Positions 53,993 through 63,854 of a stretch of 64,000 bases of DNA are shown here, piece by piece. A program made the position numbers and the translations under genes. The notes beneath the pieces were generated by a model, which ran no database searches, had not been told where the DNA came from, and worked only from the letters and a program-made list of their open reading frames with translations. Origin of the DNA: Sphingorhabdus sp. EL138. Lineage in GTDB: Bacteria > Pseudomonadota > Alphaproteobacteria > Sphingomonadales > Sphingomonadaceae. The stretch covers positions 62,001-126,000 of the forward strand of contig NZ_CAMAYF010000003.1 of NCBI RefSeq assembly GCF_945862485.1, read 5' to 3'. The first letter of the stretch is position 1; each line of letters begins with the position of its first letter.

Positions 53993-54163
53993 GTGCATAA
54001 TAATCATCTGTCCGCGCTTCGTAACAAGCATGCCGAACTCGAACAAAAGCTAGAGCGCGAAGAAAACAGACCGCTCCCCGATAGCAAAACCATTCTCGAT
54101 CTGAAAAAACAAAAGTTACATCTTAAAGAGGCTATACTGCATGAAACGGCTTCAACAGGTTAA
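53993..54163 (+). CDS. Second YdcH/DUF465-like small protein
   Basis: A 56-residue frame begins at GTG 53993, six bases after AAGGAG. It reads LSALRNKHAELEQKLEREENRP, then ILDLKKQKLHLKEAIL, closely resembling the DUF465 pattern. It was too short for routine ORF calls. A competing ATG two bases upstream lies in another frame. It precedes ptsP by 59 bases on the same strand. Confidence 0.75.
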   Translation: MHNNHLSALRNKHAELEQKLEREENRPLPDSKTILDLKKQKLHLKEAILHETASTG

Positions 54164-54222
54164 CTTCGAAAAATTTAATAGTTTCTATCGCTTGCCCGTT
54201 CGGTCTCTGCTAGGTGTAGCTG

Positions 54223-56487
54223 ATGGAAAGCGCTACACGTTCTGCCCGTAATATCCTGACTGGCCTGCATGAGGTGATGGCCTCGAAAAATCATGCGCAG
54301 GGTAAGTTGAACCATGTGGTCAACATCATCGGCGAAGCGCTCTCGAGTGAAGTGTGTTCGATTTACTTGTTACGCGAGGGCGCACTTGAATTATTTGCCA
54401 CGCGCGGGTTGAACCAAGCTGCGGTGCACATTACCCGGCTGGGTCTGGGCGAAGGTCTCGTTGGAACAATTGCTGAAAATGTCGAAACGCTGAACCTAGA
54501 TCAGGCGGCAGCACATCCAAATTTCCGTTATGTCCCAGAAACTGGTGAAGAACGCTTTCACAGTTTTGCCGGCGTGCCAATTGTCCGGTCCGAACGAGCC
54601 GTCGGCGTGCTCGCGGTTCAGCATGTCGAACCGCGTAAATATGAAGAGGTCGAGATTGAGGCGCTTCAAACCGTCGCCATGGTGTTGTCGGAACTCATTG
54701 CCAACGCCGACCTAATTGACGAACCAACTGCCCGGGGTGGCAATGAGACTGGCACGATTAGTCTCACAGGATTACCGCTGGTTAAAGGTGCAGCCGCTGG
54801 CGTCGCTATTTTTCACCAGCCCAATGTGCGCATCGAGCACACCGTTGCCGAGGATATCGAAGCTGAGCGCCAGCGTGTCTATTCCGCCTTCGATAAAATG
54901 CGTGAACAAATCGACCGCATGACGAGCCAGATAGATTTTGGCACGGGCGGAGAACATGAAGAGGTCATCGCGACTTACAAAATGTTCGCTTATGATGAGG
55001 GCTGGAGCCGCCGGATCAATGAGGCCATTGACAGCGGCCTAACCGCCGAAGCCGCGATTGAACGTGTGCAGCAACGCACGCGCATGCGCATGCGGCAGAT
55101 TGACGACGCATTGCTTGCCGATCGCATGCACGATCTGGAGGACCTGTCGAACCGTTTGCTACGCATCGTTTCCGGGCAAATGAGTACCGCGGCGCAACTG
55201 GGGCTGAAGAAGGATTCCATCCTGATCGCACGCAATTTGGGTCCAGCAGAATTGCTGGAATATGACAAAAGGCGTCTGCGCGGTGTGGTCCTAGAGGAAG
55301 GCTCGCTTACCGCACATGTGGTGATCGTGGCACGTGCCATGGGCATTCCGGTTCTTGGTCGGGTGCGCGGCATTCGCCACAAGGTACGCGACGGTGACAT
55401 GCTGTTGTTGAACGCGGATGACAAAAGCGTCATCGTGCGCCCTTCCTCTGCGGCAGAAGAAATATTTCAACATGATCTTGTGGATCGGCAGAAGAAAAAA
55501 GCGCGTTATGCCGCGATGCGCGATGAAGCATCCGTTACCAAAGACGGCGTGCCGGTTACACTCATGATTAACGCTGGCTTGCGTGATGATATGTCGGCTT
55601 TGGCGACAACCGGCGCGGAAGGCGTTGGCCTTTTTCGGACCGAGTTCCAGTTTTTGATTTCGGCGACCTTGCCCCAACGCGAGCGGCAGCAACGCTTCTA
55701 CCGCGACGTTTTGGATGCGGCTGGCGACAAGCCAGTCATTTTCCGCACGCTGGATGTCGGCGGAGACAAGGCCCTACCCTATTTGAAGGACGAAACGAGC
55801 GAAGAGGAAAATCCCGCGTTGGGCTGGCGTGCACTGCGGCTGTCGCTTGATCACGCCGGGTTGATGAAGGCGCAAGCGCGCGCGCTGATTGAGGCAGCGG
55901 CCGGTCGCACGCTGAACGTCATGTTCCCGATGGTCTCTGAGCCATGGGAGTTTGATGCGGCTAAGGCCATTTTCGACGGCCAGATTGAATTTCTGGGGCG
56001 GCAGAAAAAGATACTACCTAACAAAATCCGTTACGGTGCGATGCTTGAGGTCCCGGCTCTAGCAGAGACGCTCGACATCCTGCTGCCGAAGATTGATTTT
56101 CTGTCCATTGGTACCAACGATCTAACCCAGTTCCTTTTTGCTGCGGACCGAGCTGATCCCCGTTTGGCAGAGCGCTATGACTGGCTGAGCTCGGCTATCC
56201 TGCGGTTCATACGGCGGGTCGTAAAGGCCACCGAGGGCCACGAGGTCGACGTCGCGGTGTGCGGCGAAATGGGTGGACGAACGCTTGAGGCGCTTGCCCT
56301 CATGGGCATTGGCATTCGTCGATTGTCGATCACACCAGCCGCGGTTGGGCCTATCAAGGCCATGATCCGTTCAACCCGCCATTCTGATATCCGCGCAAAA
56401 ATGGAAGAGTTGCTTGACAATCCTACGGAGAATTTGCGCGAAGAATTGACAAGTTGGGCAATTGGTCAAGGCATTGAAATCGGGTAA
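54223..56487 (+). CDS. ptsP: PTS-Ntr phosphoenolpyruvate-protein phosphotransferase
   Basis: The 754-residue protein has an N-terminal GAF domain (about residues 1-170), then enzyme I of the nitrogen phosphotransferase chain. The phospho-histidine is in GSLTAHVVIVARAMGIP, the TIM-barrel block is in FRTEFQFLI, and the cysteine motif is VCGEMGGR. EI-Ntr transfers phosphate from PEP to NPr and EIIA-Ntr, with regulatory roles in nitrogen and potassium balance. The GAF domain may sense glutamine or 2-oxoglutarate. Confidence 0.95.
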   Translation: MESATRSARNILTGLHEVMASKNHAQGKLNHVVNIIGEALSSEVCSIYLLREGALELFATRGLNQAAVHITRLGLGEGLVGTIAENVETLNLDQAAAHPNFRYVPETGEERFHSFAGVPIVRSERAVGVLAVQHVEPRKYEEVEIEALQTVAMVLSELIANADLIDEPTARGGNETGTISLTGLPLVKGAAAGVAIFHQPNVRIEHTVAEDIEAERQRVYSAFDKMREQIDRMTSQIDFGTGGEHEEVIATYKMFAYDEGWSRRINEAIDSGLTAEAAIERVQQRTRMRMRQIDDALLADRMHDLEDLSNRLLRIVSGQMSTAAQLGLKKDSILIARNLGPAELLEYDKRRLRGVVLEEGSLTAHVVIVARAMGIPVLGRVRGIRHKVRDGDMLLLNADDKSVIVRPSSAAEEIFQHDLVDRQKKKARYAAMRDEASVTKDGVPVTLMINAGLRDDMSALATTGAEGVGLFRTEFQFLISATLPQRERQQRFYRDVLDAAGDKPVIFRTLDVGGDKALPYLKDETSEEENPALGWRALRLSLDHAGLMKAQARALIEAAAGRTLNVMFPMVSEPWEFDAAKAIFDGQIEFLGRQKKILPNKIRYGAMLEVPALAETLDILLPKIDFLSIGTNDLTQFLFAADRADPRLAERYDWLSSAILRFIRRVVKATEGHEVDVAVCGEMGGRTLEALALMGIGIRRLSITPAAVGPIKAMIRSTRHSDIRAKMEELLDNPTENLREELTSWAIGQGIEIG

Positions 56488-56588
56488 ATAATTGCGGCTT
56501 AATTATTTGATTATCTGCAATAAACATTGACATTATTCATTTGGTGCCCATTATCCGCGCCACTGCACGCAGATGTGGGGAGCGGGTC

Positions 56589-57182
56589 GTGGAGATTGCA
56601 GTGGACGAAATGCCTCGTGTGGAAACGGAGCCTATGACTGTAGGTGAAGAACTCAAGGCCGCGCGCGCGCGGATGGGTATGAGTCTGTCTGACCTCGCCG
56701 CCGAGACACGTGTGCCGATGCGACATTTGGAATCCATTGAGCGATCCGAATTCAGCGCGTTGCCAGGACAAACGTATACCGTTGGTTTTGTTCGGTCTTA
56801 CGCCCGCGCGGTTGCACTAGACGATATTGCGATAGTGAATGCACTACGCGCCGAATTATCTAGCGGCGGGCATGAAAGATATGAGGCCCCGCTCCAAAAT
56901 TACCAACCAGCGGACCCTGCGCGTGTTCCTTCGAAAAGCTTGGCATGGACCGCTGCAGCAGTTGCGGTGTTGGTTCTGGCCGCTTATTTAATTTTTAGAA
57001 GCTACGCATTACAGCCAACTCCAGCGCAGCAAATGCCAACGTCAGCGCCCATAACAGTGCCAACGACAATCGTGCCCAAGCCTGCCGCGACCGTGGATGG
57101 TGATACAGCCGTTACGAGCGGCAGCATGGACGAAAAAGCGGCTCTGCCCGGCACATCTTTGGTAGCCACCCCAAATCAGTAA
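56589..57182 (+). CDS. RodZ-like helix-turn-helix membrane protein
   Basis: The 197-residue protein, starting at GTG 56589 (GGGGAG upstream), has a helix-turn-helix (GEELKAARARMGMSLSDLAAETRVPMRHLE) and one membrane helix (LAWTAAAVAVLVLAAYLIF, about 117-136). The periplasmic tail is threonine/proline-rich. This is the shape of RodZ, which links MreB to the membrane. The conserved C-terminal domain of longer RodZ proteins is missing, and the start is not certain (ATG 56610 is also in frame). Confidence 0.75.
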   Translation: MEIAVDEMPRVETEPMTVGEELKAARARMGMSLSDLAAETRVPMRHLESIERSEFSALPGQTYTVGFVRSYARAVALDDIAIVNALRAELSSGGHERYEAPLQNYQPADPARVPSKSLAWTAAAVAVLVLAAYLIFRSYALQPTPAQQMPTSAPITVPTTIVPKPAATVDGDTAVTSGSMDEKAALPGTSLVATPNQ

Positions 57183-57309
57183 GCCCCATCATTAAAGCCC
57201 GTAATTCGATAAACTGCAATTTTTTTTGCCGAAATGCAGCGCGGGCCTTTATCGCGGGATTGCACTAAGCTATACCCGCTATTCGAGCTTAGTAAAGGGA
57301 AGTAACTCA

Positions 57310-58212
57310 ATGTATTTTCGGCGCGTTATCCTTGGCAGCGCAGCTTTAGCGATTAGCGTACCAGCAATGGCGCAGGACGCGAACATTGACACGCGCGTGG
57401 GCAAACTCGAGAAGGAGATGCGGGCTGTTCAGCGCCAGGTATTCCCCAATGGTGCCGGCAGATTTGTCGAACCGGATATCCAGTCACCGACAGCGCCAAG
57501 CACGACGAGCAGTTCAACAACTGTAACGGTCGATCTTACAGCGCGTGTGGATGCATTAGAGGCGCAGCTTGCGACTCTGACTGGGCAGGTCGAATTGCAA
57601 GGCAACAATATGCGCGGACTCGAGGGCCGGTTGAAGGCGCTGGAGATACAAATGGCTGCTCAGGCAGCATCGCCTGTCGAAAAAGTTGAACCAACGGTAA
57701 CGCCCACAGCAGCAGCACCGAAAACTAAAGCAGGCGTAGTTCCAACAAAGCCTGCAACCTCCGCTAAGCCAAACCCGGCCCGTATCGCTGCAGTTGCGGC
57801 GATCGAACGCCCGGCCAGTGGCGATGCGTTCGATGATGGTTACAATTATGGCTACCGTCTATGGGAAGCTAAATTCTATCCGGAATCGCAAGCAATACTT
57901 GAAGAAATCTTGACAAAATTTCCGAAACATAAACGTGCAAGCTATGCACGAAATTTGCTTGGCCGAGCATGGTTGGATGACAAAAAACCCGCAACTGCGG
58001 TGAAGGTTTTTTACGAAAACTATAAGGCTGACCCACGTGGTGACCGCGCGCCCGATAGTTTGCTGTTCTTGGGATCGGCTTTGACAGACCTTGGAAAAGC
58101 GGCTGAGGCATGTGAAGCTTTTGGCGAATTGGCAAAAGCATATCCCGATGCGGCGACTGGCCGCTTGTCCGAACGCCTCACATCCGGCAAAACAAGGGCG
58201 AAGTGCAAGTAA
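57310..58212 (+). CDS. cpoB: CpoB/YbgF-like periplasmic TPR protein
   Basis: The 300-residue protein starts at ATG 57310 (AGGGAAG upstream) with a signal peptide ending AMAQ near residue 20. Then a coiled-coil (NIDTRVGKLEKEMRAVQRQVF, then VDALEAQLATLTGQVE) leads to a low-complexity alanine/proline/threonine linker. The C-terminal half has tetratricopeptide repeats (YNYGYRLWEAKFYPESQAILEEIL). CpoB coordinates peptidoglycan synthesis with Tol-Pal outer-membrane constriction. Pal and TolB genes are not seen directly upstream. It overlaps tilS by 10 bases. Confidence 0.88.
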   Translation: MYFRRVILGSAALAISVPAMAQDANIDTRVGKLEKEMRAVQRQVFPNGAGRFVEPDIQSPTAPSTTSSSTTVTVDLTARVDALEAQLATLTGQVELQGNNMRGLEGRLKALEIQMAAQAASPVEKVEPTVTPTAAAPKTKAGVVPTKPATSAKPNPARIAAVAAIERPASGDAFDDGYNYGYRLWEAKFYPESQAILEEILTKFPKHKRASYARNLLGRAWLDDKKPATAVKVFYENYKADPRGDRAPDSLLFLGSALTDLGKAAEACEAFGELAKAYPDAATGRLSERLTSGKTRAKCK

Positions 58213-59147
58213 CGCTAGAACCGGACGTTCTCGACCGCTTCAGGGCAGCACTTTGCAGGCTGGACTGTGCCGATGATCGCTTGTTATGCGCGGTGTCGGG
58301 CGGCCCCGATAGCCTTGCCCTTTTACTGTTGGCGCAGCAAGTTTTGCCCGGTAAATTGGTCGCCGCAACAGTAGACCATCAATTGCGGGCCGAGTCCGCT
58401 GATGAGGCGCAGATTGTTGCCGAAATTTGCCGCAATCTTGGCGTTCCGCATATCATTTTAACACCTGACGAAAAAATCTCAGGCAATCTCCAGTCATCCG
58501 CGCGCGCGGCCCGTTACGCGTTGTTGGAACGTACGGCCGATACGCAAAATTGTCGGCACATTGCGACGGCACATCATGCCGATGACCAATTGGAAACTTT
58601 GCTCATGCGACTGGGGCGGGGCAGCGGCGTCGATGGCTTGTCCGGCATTCGCACCCGCAATGGGCGGGTAATGCGGCCACTTTTGGAATTCACAAAAGCG
58701 GAGCTTATCGACATCTGCTCCAGTGCTGGCATTCAATCGGTCAACGACCCCAGCAACGCAAACATCGATTTTGACCGGGTTGCGATGCGGAAATGGTTAG
58801 CCAACACGCAGCATCCATTCTCTGCACCCCGCGCGCTGCGCACGGCCAGCGCCTTGGCAGACGCATCCGATGCTCTGCTCTGGATAACCGACACGCTGGC
58901 AGAGCAGCGGATAAGTCAAGAAAATGACGTTATCACCTGCAAGGCCAGCGGCCTGCCTCGTGAATTGAAACGACGGTTGTTAATCCGCTGCCTTAAGACC
59001 TTGGACGTCAATCTTGCTCCCCGTGGTGACGCAATCAACCGCTTGTTAACCGACCTCGATAATGCGCGGACTGCTATGATTGGCAATATCAAATGCCTAG
59101 GCGGATCTGATTGGCAGTTTTCCAAAGCACCGCCCCGACGTAGTTAA
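58203..59147 (+). CDS. tilS: tRNA(Ile)-lysidine synthetase
   Basis: The 314-residue protein has the PP-loop SGGPDS at residues 32-37 and a later ATAHHADDQLETLLMRLGRGSG block, the TilS core. It is somewhat short for TilS; the usual C-terminal lobes appear reduced. TilS converts cytidine 34 to lysidine in tRNA-Ile(CAU), so it reads AUA codons. The start is a GTG. The tilS-ftsH order is widespread. Confidence 0.93.
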   Translation: MQVTLEPDVLDRFRAALCRLDCADDRLLCAVSGGPDSLALLLLAQQVLPGKLVAATVDHQLRAESADEAQIVAEICRNLGVPHIILTPDEKISGNLQSSARAARYALLERTADTQNCRHIATAHHADDQLETLLMRLGRGSGVDGLSGIRTRNGRVMRPLLEFTKAELIDICSSAGIQSVNDPSNANIDFDRVAMRKWLANTQHPFSAPRALRTASALADASDALLWITDTLAEQRISQENDVITCKASGLPRELKRRLLIRCLKTLDVNLAPRGDAINRLLTDLDNARTAMIGNIKCLGGSDWQFSKAPPRRS

Positions 59148-59256
59148 GAAAAACAGCCCGTAAGTTTTGCCAATCGCTATATTGTCATTCACGCATTCGC
59201 CCCTACATTAGCTGCGTATCTCCACGTATATAGCGCGGGCACAGAACAAGGCAGTG

Positions 59257-61206
59257 ATGATGAACGACGAACAAGAACCTAAAAGCAACCCGATGCTCCG
59301 CAATTTGGCCATTTGGTCCGGGATCATTGTAGCGCTTTTGCTTGTCGCCTCGATATTCAACGGTTCGTCAGAAACGGCTAAGGGCATCAGCTATTCGTCG
59401 TTCCGCGACAAAGTTGAGGCGGGTGAAGTCAAATCCGTCGCGATTGCGCCGGAGCGTATTAGCGGCAAACTGCAGAATGACGAAACCTTCGTCACCGTTC
59501 CAATTCCAGGCGACAATAGCCTCTATCCTTTGCTTGATGAAAAGGGCGTGGATGTTCAAGGTAAGGCCGAAGAACAGCCCAGCCTCATTCTAATCCTGTT
59601 ATATCAAGCGCTGCCGTTCCTTGTTATCCTTGGCATCGCATTTTTCGTTTTGCGGCAAATGCAAAAGGGCGGCGGTGCAGGTGGAGCCATGGGTTTTGGC
59701 AAGTCGAAGGCGAAATTGCTGACTGAAAAGCATGGCAAGGTAACCTTTGATGACGTCGCCGGCATTGATGAGGCCCGTGAGGAGCTTCAGGAAATCGTCG
59801 AATTTTTAAAAGACCCGCAAAAATTCAGCCGCCTTGGTGGGAAAATCCCCAAGGGCGCTTTACTCGTTGGATCGCCAGGTACCGGCAAGACATTGCTTGC
59901 CCGCGCAATTGCTGGTGAGGCTGGCGTTCCATTCTTTTCCATCTCTGGTTCTGACTTTGTCGAAATGTTTGTGGGCGTAGGTGCAAGCCGCGTACGTGAC
60001 ATGTTTGAGCAGGCGAAGAAAAACGCACCCTGCATCGTCTTCATTGACGAAATCGACGCCGTCGGCCGCAGCCGTGGCGCTGGCCTAGGAAACCAGAATG
60101 ACGAGCGCGAGCAGACTTTGAACCAGTTACTGGTCGAAATGGACGGCTTCGAAGCCAATGAAGGCATCATCATTGTTGCCGCCACCAACCGCCCTGATGT
60201 CCTTGATCCCGCTTTGCTGCGTCCTGGCCGTTTCGACCGTCAGGTTGTCGTGCCACGTCCGGACATTGATGGCCGAGTAAAGATCCTCGCAGTACACATG
60301 AAAAAAGTGCCATTGGCACCTGACGTTGATGGCCGAGTGATTGCGCGCGGTACGCCCGGTTTCTCAGGGGCCGACCTTGCCAACCTTGTGAACGAAGCGG
60401 CCTTGCTTGCCGCACGTCGTGGCAAGCGGTTGGTCGCGATGCAAGAATTTGAGGATGCCAAAGACAAGGTCATGATGGGCACCGAACGCAAGTCGATGGT
60501 CATGACCGAAGATGAAAAGAAAATGACTGCTTATCATGAGGCGGGCCATGCCATTGTATCGATCCATGAGGCAGCGTCCGATCCCATCCACAAGGCAACG
60601 ATCATTCCCCGTGGTCGTGCCTTGGGTATGGTCATGCGCCTGCCCGAGCGCGATAATTATAGCTATCACCGCGACAAAATGCACGCCAACCTTGCAGTGT
60701 CCATGGGTGGCCGCGTGGCAGAGGAATTGATCTTTGGCTATGACAAGGTCAGTTCAGGCGCGTCCAGCGACATCCAATATGCAACCAGCCTTGCGCGCGA
60801 CATGGTCACGCAATGGGGGATGTCGGATACTATGGGTCCGCTCCAATATGAAGAGCGTCAAGAGGGCTATCTTGGTTATGGCATGTCGCAAAGGTCGGCT
60901 ATGTCGGACGAAACAGCCCGCAAGATCGATGCCGAAATACGCAAGCTGGTTGAAGGCGGGCATAAACGGGCAACCGAGTTGCTGACCACGCATAACGAAC
61001 AATTGCACTTGCTGGCCAACGCCCTTCTGGAATTTGAAACGCTGTCTGGCGACGAAATCAACCAGCTTTTGGAAACGGGCAAATTCGAACGCGACGATGG
61101 TAAGGTCGTTAAGCCCTCGTCCATTCCAACGGTGGGTACAGCCATACCAAAGGCGGGACGCGGCAAATCTGCGCCGGTCGGAGACGCGACGCCGCAAGGT
61201 GCTTAG
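59257..61206 (+). CDS. ftsH: ATP-dependent zinc metalloprotease FtsH
   Basis: The 649-residue protein has two membrane helices (about 13-31 and 108-130), then an AAA+ domain (GSPGTGKT near 205, FIDEIDAVG, and the arginine-finger region [19 protein letters not shown]). The protease zinc motif HEAGH starts near residue 427. FtsH degrades misfolded membrane proteins and short-lived regulators. Three adjacent start codons (GTG 59254, ATG 59257, ATG 59260) are possible; 59257 is best spaced from AAGG. Confidence 0.97.
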   Translation: MMNDEQEPKSNPMLRNLAIWSGIIVALLLVASIFNGSSETAKGISYSSFRDKVEAGEVKSVAIAPERISGKLQNDETFVTVPIPGDNSLYPLLDEKGVDVQGKAEEQPSLILILLYQALPFLVILGIAFFVLRQMQKGGGAGGAMGFGKSKAKLLTEKHGKVTFDDVAGIDEAREELQEIVEFLKDPQKFSRLGGKIPKGALLVGSPGTGKTLLARAIAGEAGVPFFSISGSDFVEMFVGVGASRVRDMFEQAKKNAPCIVFIDEIDAVGRSRGAGLGNQNDEREQTLNQLLVEMDGFEANEGIIIVAATNRPDVLDPALLRPGRFDRQVVVPRPDIDGRVKILAVHMKKVPLAPDVDGRVIARGTPGFSGADLANLVNEAALLAARRGKRLVAMQEFEDAKDKVMMGTERKSMVMTEDEKKMTAYHEAGHAIVSIHEAASDPIHKATIIPRGRALGMVMRLPERDNYSYHRDKMHANLAVSMGGRVAEELIFGYDKVSSGASSDIQYATSLARDMVTQWGMSDTMGPLQYEERQEGYLGYGMSQRSAMSDETARKIDAEIRKLVEGGHKRATELLTTHNEQLHLLANALLEFETLSGDEINQLLETGKFERDDGKVVKPSSIPTVGTAIPKAGRGKSAPVGDATPQGA

Positions 61207-61270
61207 TTTTCAGCTTTTATTCGCGACATCAACGCACTATCCCCAATCGGGAGAGAGTTGAGGTCACAAA

Positions 61271-61630
61271 ATGAAATATGCTGTGCTTGTGGTCGTGGGC
61301 GCCCTATTGTGCGCTCTTCCTGCACACGCCATGGACGCTGAAACTTTTTTTGTAAAAGCCGTGGCTTTGCAAAAAAGGGGCATGGGCGCAGTCTTTGCAA
61401 AAGACCTAAAGCCGATGATCCGCGTTTTTGAAGAAGCGGCGAAGTCCGTCAAAGCCGAGAATGAGGCTGCGCGCACCGCAGGGTCCCCTTTATATTGCGC
61501 GCCCAAGAAATACCGGTTGAACGCAGAGCAGTTCATTGCCGAATTCAGCCGAATTCCCAAAGAACGTAGACAAGTTCAGTCCGTTCGCGATGCGTGGCGC
61601 GAAATAGTCATCCGCCGTTTTCCCTGCTAA
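61271..61630 (+). CDS. Small secreted Rap1a/Tai-like protein
   Basis: The 119-residue protein has a signal peptide (to about residue 20, ALPAHA). The mature part starts MDAETFFVKAVALQKRG, then SPLYCAPKKYRLNAEQFIAEFSRIP, and ends RFPC, with two cysteines likely in a disulfide. This recalls the Rap1a/Tai family, some members of which are immunity proteins to type VI amidase effectors. No effector gene is nearby, so a general periplasmic role is as likely. Confidence 0.55.
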   Translation: MKYAVLVVVGALLCALPAHAMDAETFFVKAVALQKRGMGAVFAKDLKPMIRVFEEAAKSVKAENEAARTAGSPLYCAPKKYRLNAEQFIAEFSRIPKERRQVQSVRDAWREIVIRRFPC

Positions 61631-61759
61631 ATACGCGCTACAGATGAGCACCGAGAAGCATGCCCTCGCCATGGTCGGACGGCGTCGAACGTCGCGCGAT
61701 GTTTGGATGGTGCAAAATCTCTCAAGCGATCCTAAGCGGAACTACATCCGCAAAAGAAA

Positions 61760-61780
61760 AGGCCCGGACGTGCCGGGCCT
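61760..61780 (-). terminator. Intrinsic terminator of rpoZ
   Basis: On the minus strand, AGGCCCGG and CCGGGCCT form an eight-base-pair stem with a five-base loop, followed by a TTTTCTTTT tract. It lies 26 bases after the rpoZ stop. The gap between here and 61631 holds no gene I can support. Confidence 0.85.
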
Positions 61781-61805
61781 GATTCATTCAATAATGATTG
61801 GGATA

Positions 61806-62150
61806 TTACCGGTCGTAATCGCGCTGCATGCCCGCGCCGCGTGCTGGCGCAGCGGCGGTCAAACGCAGGGCTTCGGCAGACAGGCTGATCGAGCCAACTT
61901 CATCCGCTTCTTCATCCTCATCAACCTGAACCTTCTGAAGCGACTGCACGAGGCCTTCTTTCAATTGGTCAGGACGCACGGTTTCCTCAGCTATTTCGCG
62001 CAAGGCAACGACTGGATTTTTGTCACGATCGCGATCAATGGTAAGTTCAGCGCCACCCGAGATTTCACGCGCACGCTCGGCGGCGAGTAATACAAGGTCA
62101 AACCGGTTGGTGATCTTGTCGATGCAATCTTCAACAGTAACGCGTGCCAT
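61806..62150 (-). CDS. rpoZ: RNA polymerase omega subunit
   Basis: The 114-residue protein starts [29 protein letters not shown], the omega signature, and continues with [14 protein letters not shown]. The acidic C-terminus follows. Omega helps assemble the beta' subunit and binds ppGpp in many bacteria. ATG 62150 follows AGGAGCC; the longer upstream frame is unlikely. It is divergent from the PLD-like gene. Confidence 0.95.
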   Translation of the reverse strand: MARVTVEDCIDKITNRFDLVLLAAERAREISGGAELTIDRDRDKNPVVALREIAEETVRPDQLKEGLVQSLQKVQVDEDEEADEVGSISLSAEALRLTAAAPARGAGMQRDYDR

Positions 62151-62272
62151 CTTGGCTCCTGATTCTTCGTATTTTTCGGAAAGTTTGCCGCAACTAGAGA
62201 TAATGGGCCAAAATGTCAATGAAAAGGGCAGGTCGCTTGCCGTGCACTGCGCAAAGCGGTATCGCTAGCAAC

Positions 62273-63454
62273 ATGGCAGTGCAATCAGGCAAGCCCGGGT
62301 TCCCCGGAACGCACTTTCAGGTCGCGGGCCATGACTTGCACTTGGTTCATCAGCCGCAGGATCGGCTCAACGCTCTTTTGCAGCTCATCGCAATGGCGCA
62401 AAAATCGATACACATGTTTTTCTACATGTTTTGTTCCGACGAAACCGGTCGACAAGTGCGCGACGCGCTCGTTTCAGCGGCAACACGCGGTGTGCGCGTA
62501 CAATTGATTATAGACAGCTTTGGATCAACGCAGTTGAGTAATCGATTCTTCGACGCTTTGCTTGACGCGGGCGGTGGCTATCACAGTTTCAGTACACGCA
62601 AGGGCCTTGGATACATTATCCGCAATCACCAGAAGATGCTGATCATCGATGGTACATACGCGCTTGTAGGTGGTTTCAATATCGCGGACCCCTATTTCGG
62701 GCGTGCAGGCGACGATAGCTGGGAAGATCTCGGCATAATCGTGTCTGGCCCGCAGGCGCAACGGCTGAACGATTATTTCGGGGATATGGCGCAAGCGTCG
62801 AATGGCGGCAACGTCAGCTTCCGGCAGATCCGCAATATCATTCGACAATGGCGACCGGGCATTGGTCAAGTGCAATGGTTGCTGGGCGGGCCAACTAACC
62901 GCATTTCGCCATGGGCACTCACGTTCAAGCGATCATTGGATACGGGCAAGAGATTTGACATTGTTTCCGCCTATTTTTCGCCGTCCCAAACCATATTGCG
63001 ACGCCTTGCCAAGACCGCAAAACGCAACAAAGGATCGCGCCTCATCATGGCCGGCAAGACCGATAATGGGGCAACGATTGCCGCGGCGCGCCTGCTTTAT
63101 CGCTATCTGATGCGCCGCAAGACTAGGATTTTTGAATATCAACCGCGTCCACTTCATATGAAGCTGATGGTCATTGATGACACAGTCTATATCGGCTCAG
63201 CCAATCTGGATGTCCGCAGCATGTTTATCAATTTGGAGATCATGTTGCGCATCAAGGACGCTGGCCTTGCGTTGCATATGCGCACGTTGATTGACGGACT
63301 TGTCTCCCAATCGGAAGAACAGACACGGATTTTGTTAAAGAGTCGGGACACTATTTGGAGCCGGCTTAAGGCGGGCCTTGCCTATTTCTTGGTCAATTCA
63401 GTCGATTATACCATTGGCCGGCGGATAAAATTCCGCCTGATCCGCAACAGTTAG
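62273..63454 (+). CDS. Phospholipase D-like / cardiolipin synthase-like protein
   Basis: The 393-residue protein has two PLD catalytic motifs. His119 is in NHQKMLIIDGTYALVGGFN and His295 in HMKLMVIDDTVYIGSANLD. This layout fits cardiolipin synthases and related phosphatidyltransferases. An N-terminal membrane anchor typical of Cls is not obvious, so a ClsC- or ClsB-like enzyme is possible. ATG 62273 is a reasonable start; an upstream start at 62213 is also in frame but lies in the rpoZ promoter region. Confidence 0.87.
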   Translation: MAVQSGKPGFPGTHFQVAGHDLHLVHQPQDRLNALLQLIAMAQKSIHMFFYMFCSDETGRQVRDALVSAATRGVRVQLIIDSFGSTQLSNRFFDALLDAGGGYHSFSTRKGLGYIIRNHQKMLIIDGTYALVGGFNIADPYFGRAGDDSWEDLGIIVSGPQAQRLNDYFGDMAQASNGGNVSFRQIRNIIRQWRPGIGQVQWLLGGPTNRISPWALTFKRSLDTGKRFDIVSAYFSPSQTILRRLAKTAKRNKGSRLIMAGKTDNGATIAAARLLYRYLMRRKTRIFEYQPRPLHMKLMVIDDTVYIGSANLDVRSMFINLEIMLRIKDAGLALHMRTLIDGLVSQSEEQTRILLKSRDTIWSRLKAGLAYFLVNSVDYTIGRRIKFRLIRNS

Positions 63455-63530
63455 GGTACGAACCTATGTTCCCCAACAATCTGTTCCTCACGGCTTGCAA
63501 TATATTGTCTATCGGCCCTATGCGGCTGAC

Positions 63531-63854
63531 ATGGCAAAGCTAAGCAGCGGCACTATTTCAGTTATTTTTGTGGCACAGCGCACGGAGCTGGACGCCGATG
63601 GTTACGCAAGGGCCGCCGCGATGATGGATGAACTGGCCGCGCAACAAGACGGCTATATGGGGATAGATTCGGTGCGTGGTGCTGATGGACTTGGCATCAC
63701 CGTCAGCTATTGGAAAAACGAAGCAAGCGCAAAAGCGTGGCGCGATCATCCCGATCACGCCGCAATGCGCGATGCTGGCCGAGACCGATGGTATTCGGAT
63801 TACAGCCTGCATGTGTCGCAAGTGACGCGCAGTTATGATTGGAAAAAGGCATGA
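63531..63854 (+). CDS. ABM-type (antibiotic biosynthesis monooxygenase) domain protein
   Basis: The 107-residue protein starts at ATG 63531 and has the ferredoxin-like ABM pattern: ISVIFVAQRTELDADGYARAAAMMDELAAQQDGYMGIDS, then SYWKNEASAKAWRDHPDHAAMRDAGRDRWY. The WxxHxxH-like histidine-rich part is common in heme-degrading and quinone-related members. Function unknown. It overlaps the MFS transporter start by ATGA. Confidence 0.75.
   Translation: MAKLSSGTISVIFVAQRTELDADGYARAAAMMDELAAQQDGYMGIDSVRGADGLGITVSYWKNEASAKAWRDHPDHAAMRDAGRDRWYSDYSLHVSQVTRSYDWKKA

Noticed and set aside
61644..62090. 148-codon plus-strand frame running into the antisense of rpoZ
   Set aside because: The last two thirds are antisense of rpoZ and its terminator; the short N-terminal part has no recognisable domain.
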